DNA from: JACIWG01 sp049969935 | Lineage (GTDB): Archaea; Thermoproteota; Nitrososphaeria; JACIWG01 | Length of the DNA: 8,627 nucleotides | Assembly (NCBI GenBank): GCA_049969935.1 | Contig: JBMFNX010000042.1 | Location: forward strand, 1 to 8,627 | Direction of reading: 5' to 3' | Shown: piece by piece, positions 5,964 through 8,627 of the stretch | Layout: the number at the start of each line of letters is the position of its first letter | Position numbering within the stretch: position 1 is the stretch's first letter | Made by a program: the position numbers and the translations under genes | The notes under the pieces: model-generated | Seen by the model: the letters and a program-made list of their open reading frames with translations, nothing else | The model's database searches: none | What the model was told of the DNA's origin: nothing

Positions 5964-5972
5964 TTTAAAAAC
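5964..5972 (+). promoter_or_regulatory. TATA-like box of the YeeE/YedE-like pair
   Basis: TTTAAAAAC lies 25-33 bases before the ATG at 5997, the expected distance for a leaderless archaeal transcript. This supports 5997 over the in-frame ATG at 6003. Confidence 0.5.
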
Positions 5973-5996
5973 ATAAATATCGAATTTGCCACTTAA

Positions 5997-6446
5997 ATGT
6001 TCATGAAAGTCAAACCGTTTTCAGCTGGAATTTTATTTGGACTAATATTCGCTTTTTCACAAGCTTTTCTCGGGTACGTTTGGAAGGACGCTTACGCATA
6101 CTGTACAATCGGCCACCCCAGAGACCTAATGGTTTGGCTAACAAATGTTTTCACCGACTCCAAAATAAGTGAATATGTTTTACCACTACTCTCCACCTTC
6201 GGTGTTATCTTGGGTTCGTTTATTGCCTCAAAAGTTTATAAAGAATTTCATATAGTAAAAATAGAAAAAAGTGATTTATTCACAATGTTCATCCTAGGTT
6301 TTGCCGCAGCTATTTTTGGTTTATTTGCAACATTCTGTCCCATAAGACTTCTCGTTTTATTATCATTTGGAGACTTAGAAGTGCTGTTTGGAATTATAGG
6401 TTACACGCTAGGAATAATCTTAGCAATAAAGTTGATGAGAAGGTGA
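5997..6446 (+). CDS. Half-size YeeE/YedE-family membrane protein, first of pair
   Basis: The 149-residue, highly hydrophobic protein has about four membrane segments: roughly 8-28, 61-80, 95-112 and 127-146. Two cysteine motifs of the YeeE/YedE family are visible: YCTIGHPRDL around C36 and FCPIRLLVLLSFGDL around C114. Full-length family members are about 330-400 residues with two such repeats and import thiosulfate or related sulfur compounds; some are linked to selenium. In that family the membrane cysteines relay the substrate. Here the repeat unit is a separate gene, so it probably pairs with the next protein to form a complete transporter. The ATG at 5997 fits the TATA box. An ATG two codons later is possible. 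The substrate is unproven. Confidence 0.75.
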   Translation: MFMKVKPFSAGILFGLIFAFSQAFLGYVWKDAYAYCTIGHPRDLMVWLTNVFTDSKISEYVLPLLSTFGVILGSFIASKVYKEFHIVKIEKSDLFTMFILGFAAAIFGLFATFCPIRLLVLLSFGDLEVLFGIIGYTLGIILAIKLMRR

Positions 6447-6451
6447 AAAAT

Positions 6452-6910
6452 ATGTCATATTCGCTAACCTATTTCATAATAACATCGTTCACAATTGGTA
6501 CAATAATCGGTTTTATAGGCTATTCTAGCAGATTTTGTACAATGGCAGGAATACGGAACCTAATCCTCTTAAAACATAAAGAAATGTTCATGGGTGTTAT
6601 CGGAATATTAGTAGGAGGATTAATTGGTTTCTCTACTCTAAGTTTTATAAATCCAACGGTTTTCCAAAACTTCCCAATTTTCCTGAAAATGAAAATTTTC
6701 ACAAAATGGTCAAAAATTCTGCTTATATTTATAGGCTCCTTAGGTCTCGGCATCATCTCAACATATGTGGACGGATGTCCCTTCAGAATGCATGTGAAGG
6801 CAGGGTTTGGGGACCTTAATTCAATAATATATCTTACAGGCTTCTACATTGGAATAATTTACTTTATCCTCTTCCTACAAGAATTAGTAATGTCCATCTT
6901 CTCATTTTAA
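6452..6910 (+). CDS. Half-size YeeE/YedE-family membrane protein, second of pair
   Basis: The 152-residue membrane protein has hydrophobic segments at about 7-24, 47-64, 87-104 and 124-148. The family motifs are SRFCTMAGIRNL around C29 and DGCPFRMHVKAGFGDLNS around C109. The second motif closely fits the GCP-x-R plus glycine/Asp signature of YeeE/YedE. It presumably combines with the preceding protein to make a full sulfur- or selenium-compound transporter. The start was set at the ATG at 6452, because GAGAAGGTGA at 6437-6446 is a strong ribosome binding site ending five bases upstream. A GTG at 6443 overlapping the previous stop would add three residues. The gene ends 12 bases from the convergent membrane-protein gene. 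No TusA-like sulfurtransferase, the usual YeeE partner, lies nearby. Confidence 0.78.
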   Translation: MSYSLTYFIITSFTIGTIIGFIGYSSRFCTMAGIRNLILLKHKEMFMGVIGILVGGLIGFSTLSFINPTVFQNFPIFLKMKIFTKWSKILLIFIGSLGLGIISTYVDGCPFRMHVKAGFGDLNSIIYLTGFYIGIIYFILFLQELVMSIFSF

Positions 6911-6922
6911 AAGTTCCACAAT

Positions 6923-7501
6923 TTATTTAAAGTTATCTTTAACCACTCTACTTTTTCTATAACTATATTCTCTCCATGTGAAAAGTAATATTAATAGTAT
7001 TGATGCTATCAGAGCAAGAAAGTATCCGTCTTGGAAAGAGGCAGTTATAATTAATTCCTCAATATCCGCATGTATCCTAATTTGACCTTGTACAGGAAAC
7101 CTTGCACCTGGAATCGGGGCTCTCCCAGTTCCCTCATAAATTACTGGTATAAAACCTAAAGACCAAACTAGATAGATTAAACCAATTGCACCTACTATGC
7201 GATGACCCCATCTATCTTTCATAAAAAGTGCTATGATAAGAAGTATTGTGAACGCTCCGAGAACTATTTGTGCAAGCATCATAAGGGTTGGAGACGTCTC
7301 ATATGTGGCCAAATATGGTGCCAGAAGTTTAGCATTATGTATAAGACCATAAGCATAAATCCAAACATACGTTATTCCCGGAGACAAGATTGGTCGAAAT
7401 GTCGCAATCCACCAAGGCCTAATCGCTGATAATATGAAGGCACAAATACCTATTCCAAGCAGTATCCTATACAATATAGACTTAACTTTGTCGGCAACCA
7501 T
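6923..7501 (-). CDS. Unrecognised four-helix integral membrane protein
   Basis: The family of this 192-residue protein was not recognised. Hydrophobic segments lie at about 9-28, 75-94, 101-121 and 159-176. Basic residues at the N-terminus, in the MKDRWGHR loop (94-101) and in the C-terminal REYSYRKSR place both ends and the middle loop inside the cytoplasm. Two outside loops result, about 45 residues (30-74, aromatic-rich) and about 37 residues (122-158, with GTGRAPIPGARFP). The only cysteine is Cys20 in the first helix, and no haem- or metal-binding motif stands out. It diverges from the Tat FeS/AOR operon across 146 bases, so it could be a membrane partner or anchor of that system, but this rests on position only. 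The ATG at 7501 lies 24 bases from a good TATA-like box, so the transcript is probably leaderless. A palindrome shared with the E1-like gene's promoter overlaps the initiation region. Confidence 0.7.
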   Translation of the reverse strand: MVADKVKSILYRILLGIGICAFILSAIRPWWIATFRPILSPGITYVWIYAYGLIHNAKLLAPYLATYETSPTLMMLAQIVLGAFTILLIIALFMKDRWGHRIVGAIGLIYLVWSLGFIPVIYEGTGRAPIPGARFPVQGQIRIHADIEELIITASFQDGYFLALIASILLILLFTWREYSYRKSRVVKDNFK

Positions 7502-7504
7502 TAT

Positions 7505-7515
7505 TGATTATCATT
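7505..7515. promoter_or_regulatory. Candidate operator TGATTATCATT, copy of the 1362-1374 site
   Basis: These 11 bases equal 11 of the 13 bases of the palindrome at 1362-1374 and contain the 9-base palindrome TGATTATCA. They lie 4-14 bases upstream of the ATG at 7501, between the TATA-like box (7525-7533) and the start, as at the other site. A shared repressor is plausible but unproven. Confidence 0.35.
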
Positions 7516-7524
7516 GATATTGTT

Positions 7525-7533
7525 CTTTTTAAA
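7525..7533 (-). promoter_or_regulatory. TATA-like box of the four-helix membrane protein gene
   Basis: Read on the minus strand this is TTTAAAAAG, 24-32 bases upstream of the ATG. That is the spacing expected for a leaderless archaeal transcript. Confidence 0.5.
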
Positions 7534-7568
7534 TTTTTTTATTTTAAATAATTTTTAATTTATAATGC

Positions 7569-7583
7569 TATAACACCGTTATA
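7569..7583. promoter_or_regulatory. Inverted repeat TATAAC-ACC-GTTATA, candidate regulator site
   Basis: Two perfect 6-base arms are separated by three bases, near the middle of the divergent intergenic region. The repeat lies about 33 bases upstream of the TATA box of the Tat FeS/AOR operon and about 36 bases upstream of the TATA-like box of the membrane-protein gene. It is one of the few spots with G or C in a very AT-rich spacer. The position suits an activator or a shared regulator. Confidence 0.35.
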
Positions 7584-7615
7584 AATTTTTATTTATAAAA
7601 CATAATTAAATAAAA

Positions 7616-7622
7616 TTTATAA
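7616..7622 (+). promoter_or_regulatory. TATA box of the Tat FeS/AOR operon
   Basis: TTTATAA lies 26-32 bases before the ATG at 7648, the canonical distance for a leaderless transcript. The preceding AAATAAAA could serve as a BRE. Confidence 0.6.
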
Positions 7623-7647
7623 GCATCAACTTTTTATCTCCAATCAT

Positions 7648-8475
7648 ATGGAAACAATAAAAGAAAATAAATCAGGAAGTGTTGGTAGAAGAGCTTTCTT
7701 GGGGATTGCAGTCGTAGGCGGCTTAGCAGTAGGCTTTCTAGCAGGATGGCTAAGTAAACCAGCGGAAGGCGTAGTTTCAACAATCACTTCAACCGTAACC
7801 TCAACAGTTACTTCAACTCAGCCGGGTGCAACGGTTACAGCCGCGGCAGAGGCTATAGTGCCTCTTAGAAGGGTAACAGAACCAAAGCAGGGCTATCACA
7901 AGGTTATAGACTATCAGAGATGTACTGGCTGCAGAATATGTGAGTTCACTTGCGCTCAAAAATATCAGCCAGAAAACTTTCCAGGCGTAAACCTAGAGTA
8001 TGCTAGAATAAGGGTTCACAAGTACCCGTACATAAGTTTCCCAATGTTCTGCAGATATTGTACACTGGAGGAATGGGTTGAGGGGACAAGTAAGAGTCCA
8101 TGTGAATATGTTTGTCCAACAGGAGCGCTTCAGACTGTTAAGGATGTTAAGGAGCCTGGTAAAGTTGGAAACGGCTATAGATGGGTTGACCCTACAATAT
8201 GTTCTGGTCTAGACAATTGTGGAAGATGTCTAGAAATATGTGAGGAACAGTTTGGAAGTGGAATAACCTTTGCACCACCAGACGAGAAGGGTATAAAGAG
8301 GGCTCAAGTTTGTACAATGTGTGCTGGGATGCCAGAATGTGTTAACGCATGCCCAGAGCAGGCAATACGCTTTGAACCGCCTCAGCAGAATGGAAGATAC
8401 TATGCATACAAGCCTAGAGAGCTGGCTGAACTTTTATATCGTAAATTCTATCATTTGGAGAAGGTGGTAACATGA
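7648..8475 (+). CDS. Tat-signal 4x[4Fe-4S] electron-transfer subunit, partner of the AOR-like enzyme
   Basis: The 275-residue protein has a twin-arginine signal: GRRAFLG at 13-19, with a hydrophobic stretch at about 19-34. A Ser/Thr-Val linker (44-57) follows, so the protein is probably exported and may stay membrane-anchored. Sixteen cysteines form four [4Fe-4S] sets in DmsB/PhsB-like order: C92/95/98/102 in CTGCRICEFTC; C135/138/152/156; C185/191/194/198; and C222/225/231/235 in CTMCAGMPECVNAC. Such subunits wire catalytic Mo/W enzymes to membrane electron carriers. The 4-base ATGA overlap with the next gene makes the AOR-like protein its likely partner. The nearest known parallel is the E. 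coli ydhYVWXUT cluster, with a Tat-type FeS protein (YdhX) beside an AOR-like protein (YdhV). The start is an ATG fitting the TATA box. The physiological reaction is unknown. Confidence 0.85.
   Translation: METIKENKSGSVGRRAFLGIAVVGGLAVGFLAGWLSKPAEGVVSTITSTVTSTVTSTQPGATVTAAAEAIVPLRRVTEPKQGYHKVIDYQRCTGCRICEFTCAQKYQPENFPGVNLEYARIRVHKYPYISFPMFCRYCTLEEWVEGTSKSPCEYVCPTGALQTVKDVKEPGKVGNGYRWVDPTICSGLDNCGRCLEICEEQFGSGITFAPPDEKGIKRAQVCTMCAGMPECVNACPEQAIRFEPPQQNGRYYAYKPRELAELLYRKFYHLEKVVT
7777..7818 (+). repeat. Ser/Thr-Val tandem-repeat linker inside the Tat FeS protein
   Basis: This stretch encodes STITSTVTSTVTST, a tandem TSTV-type repeat from similar but not identical 12-base units. Thr/Ser-rich stretches like this often follow the membrane anchor of archaeal surface proteins and may be glycosylated. 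They act as a spacer between membrane and folded domain. Confidence 0.6.
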
Positions 8476-8627
8476 CAGCAGAATTTTTTGGTGTAACCGG
8501 AAAGCTATTACGAATCGACATGACACAGGAGAAGGCTACAGTAGTTGAAACAGACCCCGAAATATATAAGACTCACATTGGTGGAATAGGATTAGGTCTC
8601 TACTGGCTATTCAAAGAAGGTGTCGTC
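8472..8627 (+). CDS. Aldehyde ferredoxin oxidoreductase (AOR)-family tungsten/molybdenum enzyme, 5' part only
   Basis: Only the first 52 codons are inside the window; the gene runs off the right edge, and the family is usually about 580-700 residues. The N-terminus fits AOR domain 1, which binds the tungstopterin: FGVTGKLLRIDMT at 6-18, then HIGGIGLGLYWLF at 35-47, matching the family's G-x-x-G-K-x-L-R-(V/I)-(D/N)-L-T and GG-x-G-L-G motifs. No signal peptide precedes it. Translation starts at an ATG overlapping the upstream stop (ATGA), with GGAGAAGGTGG at 8457-8467 as a strong ribosome binding site. The family's cluster cysteines and substrate pocket lie beyond the window, so the subfamily (AOR, FOR, GAPOR, WOR, BamB- or YdhV-like) cannot be told. 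Its partner FeS protein argues against a classic stand-alone AOR. Confidence 0.85.
   Translation, partial: MTAEFFGVTGKLLRIDMTQEKATVVETDPEIYKTHIGGIGLGLYWLFKEGVV

Overview
The window looks like an AT-rich genome of an anaerobic archaeon, probably in the Thermoproteota/TACK part of the tree. Three things point that way. Archaeal TATA-like boxes sit about 25-35 bases upstream of most operon-first start codons, so these transcripts appear leaderless. Operon-internal genes instead carry purine-rich Shine-Dalgarno sequences and 4-base start/stop overlaps. The proteins belong to families common in archaea: an HdrA/MvhD-like electron carrier, an aldehyde ferredoxin oxidoreductase (AOR)-type enzyme, and a Thr/Ser-rich linker after a membrane anchor. 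The exact lineage cannot be fixed from this sequence alone.

Layout. 1-358 holds no intact gene, but 151-315 (minus) is the decayed C-terminal end of a PIN-domain (VapC-like) gene. 359-1351 (minus) is an E1/ThiF-like adenylating enzyme. Divergent from it is a membrane-anchored PA14-domain protein (1464-2207). Next comes a napGH pair (2282-3750, plus), which converges on a minus-strand pair: a TorD-like chaperone downstream of a 492-residue HdrA-N/ferredoxin/MvhD-like hybrid protein (3766-5925). A very tight divergent promoter then drives two half-size YeeE/YedE-type membrane proteins (5997-6910, plus). These converge on an unrecognised four-helix membrane protein (6923-7501, minus). A second divergent promoter starts an operon of a Tat-signal 4x[4Fe-4S] protein (7648-8475) and the first 52 codons of an AOR-family (tungsten/molybdenum) enzyme that runs off the window (8472-8627).

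How the genes may fit together (inference). The locus reads as a redox module. NapGH could take electrons from quinol and pass them to extracytoplasmic iron-sulfur proteins. The Tat-signal FeS protein would be the electron partner of the AOR-like catalytic subunit. The HdrA/MvhD hybrid and the TorD-like protein resemble the accessory proteins found beside archaeal molybdo/tungsto-enzymes, such as the polyferredoxin and chaperone genes of the sulfur reductase operon. The YeeE/YedE-like pair suggests uptake of a sulfur (or selenium) species. The E1-like enzyme would suit activation of a sulfur-carrier protein. No catalytic DMSO-reductase-family subunit and no NapA lies inside the window, so the real client of NapGH and TorD is either the AOR-like enzyme or a gene outside it. 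The main oddities are an HdrA-type protein with no flavin domain, an Asp in place of a Cys in NapG, a signal-less AOR behind a Tat-exported partner, and a shared palindrome in two promoters.
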